From positions 116,541-180,540 of the forward strand of contig NZ_JACHFG010000001.1 of assembly GCF_014201775.1 (NCBI RefSeq): a DNA stretch of 64,000 bases, written 5' to 3'. The stretch is from Borreliella yangtzensis (lineage in GTDB: Bacteria > Spirochaetota > Spirochaetia > Borreliales > Borreliaceae). Within the stretch, counting starts at the first letter, position 1. Each line of letters opens with the position of its first letter. A model generated the notes under the pieces. It saw only the letters and a program-made list of their open reading frames with translations. It ran no database searches and was not told the origin of the DNA. This document shows, one piece after another, positions 15,009 through 23,534 of this stretch. The translations under genes and the position numbers were made by a program.

Positions 15009-16859
15009 TCATAACAAGTCTTTTTCTAAAAATTCGTTTATTATGTTTATGAATTTCCCTGGATTTTTGCTAGGCATTCCTGAAGTTAACATAGCTTCCT
15101 CAAAAAGGAGTATGCTTATTTTTTCTAATTTTTCAGGTTCTAGATTTTTTAAATTTTGGACTATTTTATTATTAGGATTTAATTCAAGTATTGGTTTGAT
15201 TTCTTTTACTTCTTGTCCCATTGACAGCATGATTTTTTGCATTTGATAAGTTGGATCATTACTATCAACAATTATTGCTGAAGGTTCTTTTATTAATGTT
15301 GCCGAAAGATTTACTTCTTTTATGTGATCCTTAAGGATTTCTTTTACTTTTGTAAGAATATCTTTGAACTCTTCTTCAATCTTTTTGAAATTTTCATCTT
15401 TTAATTCATTACTAGTTTCATTTTTGTTTATTGCTTTTAATTTTAATCCTTCGTATTCTGGAATTAGATTTAAAATAGCCTCATCAAGTTCATCATCCAT
15501 GATTAGAATTTCAAATCCTTTTTCTTTATAAGCGTTTACTATCGGATTTTCTTTTAATATGTTTTCTTTGCCACCTGTTATATAGTAAATGCTTTTTTGG
15601 CTTTCATTCATTCTTTCTTTGTACTCTTTAAAAGATACAAATCCATCTACGCTTGAAGATTTAAATCTTATTAATGAGATAAGCTTTTCTCTGTTGTCAA
15701 AGTCAGAATAAACACCTTCTTTAATGCATCTTCCAAATTCTTTAGAAAACTCTGAAAATTTTTCAGGACTTTTTTTGCTGAGCTTTTCAAGCTCGCTTAG
15801 TATTTTTTTTACAGAAGATGATTTAATTTTAGACAAAATTTTATTTTGTTGTAAAATCTCCCTACTTACATTTAGTGGTAAATCTTGACAGTCTATAATT
15901 CCTTTTATAAACCTTAGATAGTTTGGAAGCAAACTGCCTTCAGAATCTGTAATAAAGATTCTATTTATAAATAGCTTTACTCCAGGTTTAGTGTTTGGAT
16001 AATATAAATCATAAGGAGCTTTACTTGGAATATAAAATAAATTGGTATATTCTAAATTTCCTTCAGCTTTTGTATGAATATGCAGCAATGGATTTTCATA
16101 ATCAAATGTTATATTTTTGTAAAATTCATTGTATTCTTCTGTTTTAATTTCGCTTTTATTTTTTGTCCAAAGAGCAGTGGTTTCATTTAATTTTTCTTCT
16201 TTTTCTTCTATTCCTTCTTGTTTGCCGTCCTTCATTATAGGTTCGTTGTATTTTATATAAATAGGATAATTTATATGATTTGAATATTTTTTGATGATTT
16301 CTTGAATTTTCCATTTATTAGCATATTCAAGCCCTTCTTTATTAAGATAAAGCTTTATTTCTGTGCCGGACTCTTCTTTTTCTGCTTTTTCTATTTCATA
16401 CCCTGTTTTGCCATCGCTAGACCAAATATAAGCATCGTTTTCTAGTGCTTTTTTTGATGTAACTTCTACTTTTTCTGATACTATGAATGCACTGTAAAAT
16501 CCAACTCCAAATTGACCAATTAGACTTGCAGATTTTTTTTCATCTTGTTTTAGATTATTAATAAATTCTTTAGTTCCTGATTTTGCAATGACACCAAGAT
16601 GATTAGTTAAATCTTCTTCATTCATCCCGATTCCATTATCTTTAATTAGGATACTTTTATCATCAAATGTTATTTCTATTTTTGGTTTTAAGGCAATGTT
16701 TTTGAATTTTTCATTTGTCAAGCTTAAAAACTTGAGTTTATCAATAGCGTCAGATGCATTTGACATCAATTCTCTTAAAAATATTTCTTTATGAGAGTAA
16801 AGAGAGTGAATGATTAAATAAAGTAAATCATTTACTTCCGTATCAAATTGTTTTTTCAT
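15009..16859 (-). CDS. htpG: Chaperone HtpG (Hsp90)
   Basis: ATP-dependent cytosolic Hsp90 chaperone. The frame stays open upstream to 16961, but ATG 16859 has AAGGA upstream and starts the conserved MKKQFDTEVNDLLYLIIHSL, giving 616 residues. The N-terminal GHKL ATPase motifs are present: RELMSNASDAIDKL, IKDNGIGMNEEDL and GQFGVGFYSAFIVS. The middle domain carries LPLNVSREILQQN. The C-terminal MEEVD tail of eukaryotic Hsp90 is absent, as expected. It diverges from gnd across about 110 bases. Confidence 0.97.
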   Translation of the reverse strand: MKKQFDTEVNDLLYLIIHSLYSHKEIFLRELMSNASDAIDKLKFLSLTNEKFKNIALKPKIEITFDDKSILIKDNGIGMNEEDLTNHLGVIAKSGTKEFINNLKQDEKKSASLIGQFGVGFYSAFIVSEKVEVTSKKALENDAYIWSSDGKTGYEIEKAEKEESGTEIKLYLNKEGLEYANKWKIQEIIKKYSNHINYPIYIKYNEPIMKDGKQEGIEEKEEKLNETTALWTKNKSEIKTEEYNEFYKNITFDYENPLLHIHTKAEGNLEYTNLFYIPSKAPYDLYYPNTKPGVKLFINRIFITDSEGSLLPNYLRFIKGIIDCQDLPLNVSREILQQNKILSKIKSSSVKKILSELEKLSKKSPEKFSEFSKEFGRCIKEGVYSDFDNREKLISLIRFKSSSVDGFVSFKEYKERMNESQKSIYYITGGKENILKENPIVNAYKEKGFEILIMDDELDEAILNLIPEYEGLKLKAINKNETSNELKDENFKKIEEEFKDILTKVKEILKDHIKEVNLSATLIKEPSAIIVDSNDPTYQMQKIMLSMGQEVKEIKPILELNPNNKIVQNLKNLEPEKLEKISILLFEEAMLTSGMPSKNPGKFINIINEFLEKDLL

Positions 16860-16970
16860 GCAAATTTTCCTTTTCAATTTAATCTTTACTTTTTTTATAA
16901 TATAACATAATCTAAAAATAATAAATAAAACAATTTGTTTAAAATAGAAAATTAGAATCAAGGAGAATGC

Positions 16971-18365
16971 ATGGATGTAGGAATTTATGGTCTTGGTATT
17001 ATGGGTGGTAATTTAGCTCTAAATATTGCTGATAACGGTTTTAATGTTTCTGTTTACAATAGAGATAGTGAGAAAACTGAAATTTTTGTTAAACAAAATT
17101 CTCATAAAAAAATAAATGGCTTTAAAGATGTTGAATCTTTTGTTAAAAGTTTGAAAACCCCAAGAAAAATTATCTTAATGGTGACAAGTTCGGTTGTAGA
17201 AAAGGTTGTTGAACAAGTGTTACCTTTTATGAATAAATCGGACATAATTATTGATGGTGGAAATTCTCACTATAAGAGTACAATGAGATTGGAAAAAGAA
17301 TTGTTTGCTAAGGACATTTATTTTGCAGGACTTGGAATCTCTGGAGGAGAGAAAGGAGCAAGGTTTGGTCCTGCGCTAATGTATGGAGGAAGTAAATCGG
17401 CTTATGAAATTCTTGAGCCCATGCTAAATAAAATTGCAGCTAAAACTAAAAATAATGATGTTTGTTCGGCTTATATTGGAGAGAATGGTTCTGGGCACTA
17501 TGTTAAAATGATACATAATGGGGTGGAATACGCTGATATGCAGCTTATCAGCGAAGTTTATTTTTTCATGAAAAAAGCTTTCAATTTAGATAATTCAAAA
17601 ATTTCTGAAGTTTTTGAAAAGTGGAATGAGGGCGATCTTTCAGGATATTTGTTAGAAATAACTTCTAAGATTCTTAAGTATAAAGAAAATAATGAATATT
17701 TGGTTGATAAGATTTTAGATGTTGCAAATCAAAAAGGTACTGGTGTTTGGGCATCTATTGATGCTCTTGAATTTAATATGCCTGTAAATTTAATTATTGA
17801 ATCTGTTTTTTCAAGATTTATGTCGGGGTTAAAACACGAAAGGGTTATTGCTAGTGATTTGCTTAAGATGGATACTGCTTCTTTTGAATTTGAGCTTAGT
17901 GATTGGATTTTAGATCTTTATTATGCTCTTTTAGTTTCAAAAATAGTAGCTTATGCTCAAGGGTTTATGATGCTTAAGACTGCATCTGTGAATTATAGTT
18001 GGGATTTAAATTTGGGTAAAATTTCTTTAATTTGGAGAGAAGGTTGTATTATTCGTAGCAGTTTTTTAGATAAAATTAAATTGGCTTATGATAAAAATCC
18101 CCATCTTATTAATTTGCTTTTTGATGATTATTTTTTGGATTTATTAAAAAATAATCACAAATCTTTGAGAAGAATAATTTCAAAAGCTAGTGAAATTGGT
18201 ATTCCTTTGCCAGCATTTTATGCTAGTCTTTCTTTTTTAGATTCTTATTCTACCAATTATTTACCTTCTAACCTAATTCAAGCACAAAGAGACTTTTTTG
18301 GTGCTCATTCTTTTGAAAGATTAGACTCAAAACGAGGTGAATTTTTTCACAGTGTTTGGCAATAA
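16971..18365 (+). CDS. gnd: 6-phosphogluconate dehydrogenase (decarboxylating)
   Basis: Converts 6-phosphogluconate to ribulose 5-phosphate with NADP reduction, the oxidative pentose phosphate step. 464 residues. The nucleotide-binding loop is GLGIMGGNLALNI (7-19), followed by IIDGGNSHYKSTMR, the substrate motif GLGISGGEKGAR, and the catalytic KMIHNGVEYADMQ. The C-terminal tail has AQRDFFGAHSFERL. AAGGAG precedes the ATG. It converges on the following minus-strand gene with a 20-base gap and no obvious terminator. Confidence 0.97.
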   Translation: MDVGIYGLGIMGGNLALNIADNGFNVSVYNRDSEKTEIFVKQNSHKKINGFKDVESFVKSLKTPRKIILMVTSSVVEKVVEQVLPFMNKSDIIIDGGNSHYKSTMRLEKELFAKDIYFAGLGISGGEKGARFGPALMYGGSKSAYEILEPMLNKIAAKTKNNDVCSAYIGENGSGHYVKMIHNGVEYADMQLISEVYFFMKKAFNLDNSKISEVFEKWNEGDLSGYLLEITSKILKYKENNEYLVDKILDVANQKGTGVWASIDALEFNMPVNLIIESVFSRFMSGLKHERVIASDLLKMDTASFEFELSDWILDLYYALLVSKIVAYAQGFMMLKTASVNYSWDLNLGKISLIWREGCIIRSSFLDKIKLAYDKNPHLINLLFDDYFLDLLKNNHKSLRRIISKASEIGIPLPAFYASLSFLDSYSTNYLPSNLIQAQRDFFGAHSFERLDSKRGEFFHSVWQ

Positions 18366-18385
18366 ATTTAATACGGTGCTTGGAT

Positions 18386-18928
18386 TTAAATGTAGTACTT
18401 AGCGAATATTCCTCCAGCAAAGTTTGATTTTATTCCCGAATAGGTTCTATGATGAGCAAGGGACCTTGTGTTTGAGATAAATTCTATCGAAGGTGCTATT
18501 TTTATGCCTATTTCTAAATTTTCTGTAATGTCGTAAAAAATAGCTAATGGAATTCTTATTCCAAATCCCAGTTCTATATTTATTAATTTGGATGTGTGAG
18601 ACGATAGGCTTAGATTTCCTCCTATTCCAACTCCTAAATTTAAATTTTTTATCAAGGATATTGTAAAAATGAAATCAAGTACTGCTAATGCGAATAAATT
18701 AAAATCATAAAATTTTGATTCAAGTTTAAGGCCCGATAAATTTATCCCATTGCTACCGCCGTAGCCTATTTCAAAGTCGATGAAAGGAAATGACATTATT
18801 AAGTTGATAATTGGATTTCCAATGCTTGCTCCAAAGCCAATACCCCTGTTTAAATATGAATTTTTTGCAAAACTATTTGTAGATATATTTGCAATCATGA
18901 TGAATAGCATTATGATTTTTTTCATCAT
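18386..18928 (-). CDS. Small exported protein, likely outer-membrane beta-barrel (DUF3996-like)
   Basis: 180 residues with a signal peptide (cut probably after NSFA). Two ATG codons are adjacent; GGGAG is better spaced for the second (18925). The mature part alternates hydrophobic and polar residues and is rich in Gly, Ile and Asn (GIGFGASIGNPI, LGVGIGGNLSL), the pattern of an eight-strand barrel. It shares its layout with the next two genes. The Borrelia DUF3996 family contains OmpA-like barrel proteins such as the BB0405 group; membership is my inference from pattern. Corresponds by order to BB0562. Confidence 0.75.
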   Translation of the reverse strand: MMKKIIMLFIMIANISTNSFAKNSYLNRGIGFGASIGNPIINLIMSFPFIDFEIGYGGSNGINLSGLKLESKFYDFNLFALAVLDFIFTISLIKNLNLGVGIGGNLSLSSHTSKLINIELGFGIRIPLAIFYDITENLEIGIKIAPSIEFISNTRSLAHHRTYSGIKSNFAGGIFAKYYI

Positions 18929-19071
18929 TGTCTCCCAAGTTTTGTCTTATTATTATAATATTTTATTTTTGAATTTAAAAATAATAAAAAAACCTTTGAC
19001 CATTTAAATTTTTTGTTTGAGTTTTTTAGTAGTTTGATTTTTTACAATTATTTTTATTAAATAATTTTATT

Positions 19072-19590
19072 TTAAGTAAACCAGTACCTTAGTCCTAATC
19101 CTGCAAATACTTCCCATCTAAGTCCAACTCCATTGCTCCAAATGTTCATTCCAAGTCCCGGTGCTATTCTTAAAAACAAGTCGAATTTTTTTCTAGATAC
19201 TGCAAGATTTAAAGCCAAAGGCAATCTTGCTCCAATGCTCATTGGGCCAGATCCTGATTGACTGCCACCAAATCTTGAAAACCATATTGTTCCATATCCT
19301 CCGGCACCAATTGAAAAATCCAAAATGTTGGCAGCTCCTGAGAATGTATATGTGTAAAAAATGTAGTCCAATGCTATAAACAATGTTTTCCAGTCTGTAA
19401 ATAAATTATTTACTCCGCTGTAAAGACCAATGTCAAGATCAAAGTTTCCTAGATTAATGTGCAAAGCAATTGGTAATGGAAGTATAATTCCTGCCCCATA
19501 TTTACCCCTTGCAAAGTTTGTTGTGTTAGCAAATCCTGAGATTGGGGCTAATAAAATAATAATTAACATAATAATTATTATTCTTTTCAT
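19072..19590 (-). CDS. Small exported protein, likely outer-membrane beta-barrel (DUF3996-like)
   Basis: 172 residues; the ATG has a strong AGGAGGT site. The signal peptide ends near ISGFA. The mature chain shows the same plan as its neighbours: K-x-G-x-I-L-P-P near the N-terminus, a central long hydrophobic strand region (TLFIALDYIFYTY), glycine-rich strands (FSIGAGGYGTIWF) and a C-terminus ending in aromatic residues (YWFT), typical of barrel proteins recognised by BamA. About 140 bases separate it from each neighbour, so each gene may have its own promoter. Confidence 0.75.
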   Translation of the reverse strand: MKRIIIIMLIIILLAPISGFANTTNFARGKYGAGIILPLPIALHINLGNFDLDIGLYSGVNNLFTDWKTLFIALDYIFYTYTFSGAANILDFSIGAGGYGTIWFSRFGGSQSGSGPMSIGARLPLALNLAVSRKKFDLFLRIAPGLGMNIWSNGVGLRWEVFAGLGLRYWFT

Positions 19591-19653
19591 TGTTTTTTAC
19601 CTCCTAAGTTAGACATTTTAGTTCAATAATTTTTTTTATCTAAAAAGTTAAAA

Positions 19654-20238
19654 CTATATCTTAAGATAACCTTTGATTCCAATAGAAAAGTTGCCTTTTA
19701 TTGGGAATATTAAATCTCCGTTAGGCAATTGACCAATAAAAATCGATGGCGTTGTTTTTATTATAATTTCAATAACGTCATAATAAGCTTCATATATTAT
19801 TCCTAAGGGCAAACCCACTCCGATTTTATAGGTAATCCCAGAAAAACCATTTATTAAAGTTGGGTTTGTAATTTTACCTATTTCAAAAAATAGGCCATAT
19901 CCTAAGAAAAAGATAAAATTTGAATTTTTAATTCTTAAATTTAAGAACATATAGTCGAGATATGCTTTAAATAGAAGTACTATTGGTGATTTTGGAAAAA
20001 ATTCCGAGATACTAAATATTGTTGTTCCTATCCCAATGTTAAAGTTATTAATGCTAAGTTCTATTGCAGTAGGGTAAGGCAAAATAAAGCCAAATTTTAT
20101 TTTGGTTTTTTGCTCTAGGTTTTCTATTTTTTGGCTAGTTGTACTGTTTTTAGATTTTTCGTTTGTAAAAATACTTTGGGTATTGAAAAATAATGTAATT
20201 ATTATTAATAATCTGATTAGCTTGTTTTTACTTTTCAT
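19654..20238 (-). CDS. Exported barrel-like protein, third member of the cluster
   Basis: 194 residues with an N-terminal signal (MKSKNKLIRLLIIITLFF) and a charged spacer before a barrel-like domain. The motif FGFILPYPTAIELSI parallels GAGIILPLPIALHINL of the preceding entry, and VGLPLGIIYEAYYDV parallels RIPLAIFYDI of the first. This supports descent by tandem duplication with strong divergence. No good ribosome-binding site is visible before the ATG. Function unknown; surface exposure is inferred only. Confidence 0.72.
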   Translation of the reverse strand: MKSKNKLIRLLIIITLFFNTQSIFTNEKSKNSTTSQKIENLEQKTKIKFGFILPYPTAIELSINNFNIGIGTTIFSISEFFPKSPIVLLFKAYLDYMFLNLRIKNSNFIFFLGYGLFFEIGKITNPTLINGFSGITYKIGVGLPLGIIYEAYYDVIEIIIKTTPSIFIGQLPNGDLIFPIKGNFSIGIKGYLKI

Positions 20239-20408
20239 TGTTAACTTTTTTATGCTTAATTTAAATTAAGCTGCAACTTTATATCTCTATTAAATTATAT
20301 AAATTATAAATTAGAATTCTTCTAAAGTTATGCCTTTTATTGTTTATTGAAAATTGAATTTTAGTAGTTTTTAATTTGTATTTATGAATATATGAGGTAA
20401 TATTAATC

Positions 20409-20439
20409 TTGATATTAGTATTCTATTTGTGATTTAAAT
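20409..20439 (+). promoter_or_regulatory. Candidate promoter for the cheW2-cheY2 operon
   Basis: TTGATA (20409-20414) and TTAAAT (20434-20439) are separated by 19 bases, slightly long for sigma-70. It is the best pair in the 220-base gap upstream of cheW2. Confidence 0.3.
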
Positions 20440-20458
20440 TGCATTTAAAGGGGCGGTT

Positions 20459-21001
20459 ATGGGCATCGATTCAGATGTACAAGATTCTTTAAGTCAGTAT
20501 CTTTTATTTAGTTTGGACGAACTTTATGCCATTGAGATTAAATATGTTGTTGAGGTTTTGGAATATACTAAGATATCAAAAATCCCAAGGACTCCCAGTT
20601 ACATGGCAGGAATAATAAATAATAGGGGTAAAATCGTTCCAATAATTGATATTCGAAAACAATTTGGAATGAGTGATCGTGTTGTTGATGAAGATGATAA
20701 AAAGAGGCATAAAGGAGTTGATATTTCAAATATTATTATATTGACTTTAGTTTATGAGGGAGATGAATTTAATCTTGGAATTTTGGTAGATTATGTCAAT
20801 GAGGTTCTTGAATTAGATCCATTTAGTATTGATGATGCTCCTAAGATTGGGTCAGGATTTAATTCAAAATTTATTTCAGGAATTGGCAAGAGTAATGGTA
20901 AGTTTATTATCATTTTAGATGTAGAAAATTTATTTGACGTTAGAGAGCTTTCTAAATTTAGAAATACAACAATATATGATCCCGAACATCAGCAACAATA
21001 G
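20459..21001 (+). CDS. cheW2: Chemotaxis coupling protein CheW2
   Basis: CheW links chemoreceptors to CheA. 180 residues with a complete CheW fold: FSLDELYAIEIKYVVEV at the start, IPRTPSYMAGIINNRGKIVPIIDIRK in the centre (the core coupling face), LGILVDYVNEVLEL and ISGIGKSNGKFIIILDVENLF at the end. AAGGGGCG lies upstream of the ATG. It opens a six-gene chemotaxis operon with short gaps. Confidence 0.93.
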   Translation: MGIDSDVQDSLSQYLLFSLDELYAIEIKYVVEVLEYTKISKIPRTPSYMAGIINNRGKIVPIIDIRKQFGMSDRVVDEDDKKRHKGVDISNIIILTLVYEGDEFNLGILVDYVNEVLELDPFSIDDAPKIGSGFNSKFISGIGKSNGKFIIILDVENLFDVRELSKFRNTTIYDPEHQQQ

Positions 21002-21013
21002 GAGTTTTTAGTC

Positions 21014-21325
21014 ATGATTTATAGGCCGGAAGGAGAGCTTGTAATAAACAGTATTTTCAAGGTAAAAGAAGACTTGTTGCATATTTTTAAAAAAATGAAA
21101 GAAGGGGATACTCTTATTATTGATCTTTCAAATGTTGAAAAAATAGATATTACTTTTATACAAATTTTGTATGCATCTAATAAATATGCTAAGAATAGAA
21201 ATTTATTTGTAAAAATTGAGTATCCATCCGATGAGGTTTTAAGTTCATTAATATATGGCGGGTTTTTGGTAGACATTGAAGATGTTGATAGTTTTGATTT
21301 GGGACTTAATTTAGTTGGATTTTAG
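21014..21325 (+). CDS. STAS-domain protein inside the chemotaxis operon
   Basis: 103 residues, a single STAS domain of the anti-anti-sigma type. The pattern is GELVINSIFKVKEDLL, then TLIIDLSNVEKIDITFIQILYAS, then VKIEYPSDEVLSSLIYGGF. In partner-switching regulators the residue after the conserved Asp is a phosphorylatable Ser; here that region reads KIDITF, with Thr as the only hydroxyl candidate. AGGAG lies upstream; it sits 12 bases after cheW2 and 15 before cheA1. Its role beside CheW and CheA is unknown. Confidence 0.85.
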   Translation: MIYRPEGELVINSIFKVKEDLLHIFKKMKEGDTLIIDLSNVEKIDITFIQILYASNKYAKNRNLFVKIEYPSDEVLSSLIYGGFLVDIEDVDSFDLGLNLVGF

Positions 21326-21340
21326 ATTTAAGGAAAGCTT

Positions 21341-23479
21341 ATGGATAGTAGTGATGTGATTGATAAATTTAAGGATTCCTTTAAGGAGGAGTCGATAGAA
21401 AATATTTCAGATATTGAGCAAGCACTTCTTAATCTTGAGGTAAGCTCAGATCAAGACATTATTAATTCTATTTTTAGGAATTTACATACTATAAAGGGAA
21501 GTTCTGGTATGTTTGGCTTTAATTTTACAGCATCGCTTGTCCATGAAATAGAAACAGTACTTGATGTTGTAAAAGATGGTAAAGCTACTTTCAATCAAGC
21601 TGCTATTGATGCTACTTTAATGGCTGTTGATTTTATTAGGGAGCTTATTGAAGGAGATGAAGTAATTTCTGAGATTGATTTTGATAAGCGTAAGCAGTTT
21701 TTGGTAAATGAAATTAAAAAGGTTCTTGAGATTCCTGATGTTAAAGACGCTTTTCAAGAAACTTTAAAAGATGATTTCCCAAATCCCAACAACAGTGCTG
21801 TTTTAGAAGATGTTAAAGTAAATTCAGACAATAAATTTGATGATGAGGCTTTGCAATCTGAATTTAAGAGCTATAAAATTCTTTTTTCCCCTGCTAAGGG
21901 CATTTTGTTTCATGGGCATAAGCCTATAAATTTATTAAGTAAGTTGATTAATTTGGGTAATGGCCATGTTAGAGCTAAAGTGGATAATATTCCCGATTTA
22001 GAACTTATTTCTCCGGATAATGTTTATGTTGATTGGGAGATAAGGCTGGATACTGAAGAAAGTAGAGAAAATATTGAAGATATTTTTGTATTTTTAGATT
22101 CTCAATCAAAGGTTGATATTCAAGAATTGGAGAAATGTTTCGACGCGGATGAAGGCGATGGTGTAAGGCTTGAAAGTTGTAATTTATTGAGCTTGGGTAG
22201 AAGTAGTAAAGATGCTGCTAATCTTGCATTTAAAAAATCGGAATTTGCTGAAAAATCTTTTTTTAATGGAGATAAAAGTAAGCCTAATGTTCAAGACGAT
22301 ACTGTTAGGAGCAAGGTTAATATTGCTAGTATTAAGGTAGATTCTAAAAAGCTTGACCATTTAGTAAATCTTGTTGGAGAACTTGTTACAATACAATCAA
22401 AACTTTCAAAAGAGGCTGAAAATAGGAATAGTAATGTTTTAAATTCAATATCAGCAGAATTTTCTTTGCTGATTAATGAGCTTAGGGATTATACAACAGG
22501 TCTTAGAACAGTTCCTATTGAGATTTTGTTTGTAAAATTTCAAAGAATAGTAAAAGATTTGTCCGCTAGTCTTGGTAAGTCAATTATTTATCGCGCTTAT
22601 GGGGGCGATACTGTTCTTGATAAAAGTATTATTGAAAAGCTTAATGAGCCTTTGGTTCATTTAATTCGCAATTCAATAGATCATGGAATTGAGTCATCTG
22701 AAGAGAGAGAAGGGTTAGGTAAGGATCCTAAAGGCATTATTAAGCTTTCAGCGTGTCAATCTGGGGACTCTGTTATTGTTATTATTGAAGATGATGGAAG
22801 AGGTCTTGATAAGAATAAAATACTTAAAAAGGCCGTGGAGCGCAATATAATTTCTGACTCAGTTGCCAAAACATTATCAGATATTGATGTTTATAATTTG
22901 ATTTTTGAGCCTGGATTTTCAACTGCAAGTTCTGTTACTGATATATCAGGTCGTGGAGTTGGTATGGATGTTGTTAAGAAACAGGTTGAATCTCTAAGAG
23001 GACATGTTGTACTTGAAAGTGAGCCTGGCAAATATACTAGAACCAAGTTAATTTTTCCATTAACCTTAGCTATTATTGAGGGCTGGCTTGTCAGAGTAAA
23101 AGATGAGCATTTTATTGTTCCTCTTTCTAATGTTGAGTCTTGTTTAGAATCCAGCAAGTTAATTTCTCAAATAGATGGAGTTGAAACTAAGAGCAATGTA
23201 ATGAATTATAGGGGTAGTATGATTAGTTTTATTCGGCTTAGAGAGTTTTTTCAGGTTTCTAGCGAGAAGAGTTTTAATGAGCAAGTTGTTGTTGTGAATA
23301 CAAATAGTGGTAAAATGGGAATTGTGGTTGACGAAGTTTTAGGACAACATCAAACTGTTATAAAAGCTTTGGGTAAAATTTATTCTCGAGTGGAAGGAGT
23401 TTCTGGAGCTACTATACTTGGTGATGGAAGTTTGGCTTTAGTTGTTGATATAGATGCAATAACTAAGCTTATGAGATAA
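21341..23479 (+). CDS. cheA1: Chemotaxis histidine kinase CheA1
   Basis: 712 residues with the full CheA domain order. The P1 phosphotransfer domain has H49 in NLHTIKGSSGMFGF. A long linker with a possible P2 spans about 115-320. P3 dimerisation includes VDSKKLDHLVNLVGELV. The P4 ATPase has an N box near 436-450 (LVHLIRNSIDHGIES) and a G box (EDDGRGLDKNKI), then GRGVGMDVVKKQVE. P5, CheW-like, covers about 570-712. All catalytic motifs look intact. In B. burgdorferi, chemotaxis in culture depends on CheA2 rather than CheA1, so this kinase probably serves another condition or output. Confidence 0.96.
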   Translation: MDSSDVIDKFKDSFKEESIENISDIEQALLNLEVSSDQDIINSIFRNLHTIKGSSGMFGFNFTASLVHEIETVLDVVKDGKATFNQAAIDATLMAVDFIRELIEGDEVISEIDFDKRKQFLVNEIKKVLEIPDVKDAFQETLKDDFPNPNNSAVLEDVKVNSDNKFDDEALQSEFKSYKILFSPAKGILFHGHKPINLLSKLINLGNGHVRAKVDNIPDLELISPDNVYVDWEIRLDTEESRENIEDIFVFLDSQSKVDIQELEKCFDADEGDGVRLESCNLLSLGRSSKDAANLAFKKSEFAEKSFFNGDKSKPNVQDDTVRSKVNIASIKVDSKKLDHLVNLVGELVTIQSKLSKEAENRNSNVLNSISAEFSLLINELRDYTTGLRTVPIEILFVKFQRIVKDLSASLGKSIIYRAYGGDTVLDKSIIEKLNEPLVHLIRNSIDHGIESSEEREGLGKDPKGIIKLSACQSGDSVIVIIEDDGRGLDKNKILKKAVERNIISDSVAKTLSDIDVYNLIFEPGFSTASSVTDISGRGVGMDVVKKQVESLRGHVVLESEPGKYTRTKLIFPLTLAIIEGWLVRVKDEHFIVPLSNVESCLESSKLISQIDGVETKSNVMNYRGSMISFIRLREFFQVSSEKSFNEQVVVVNTNSGKMGIVVDEVLGQHQTVIKALGKIYSRVEGVSGATILGDGSLALVVDIDAITKLMR

Positions 23480-23534
23480 AAAATCGAAAACACAGATTTT
23501 TAGGTTTAAAGGTTAAAAATATTAAAGTATAACA

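Noticed and set aside
23480-23501. Terminator between cheA1 and cheB2
   Set aside because: AAAAATC and GATTTTT can pair, but the stem is nearly all A-T, chance occurrence is likely in this sequence, and the operon continues after 55 bases.
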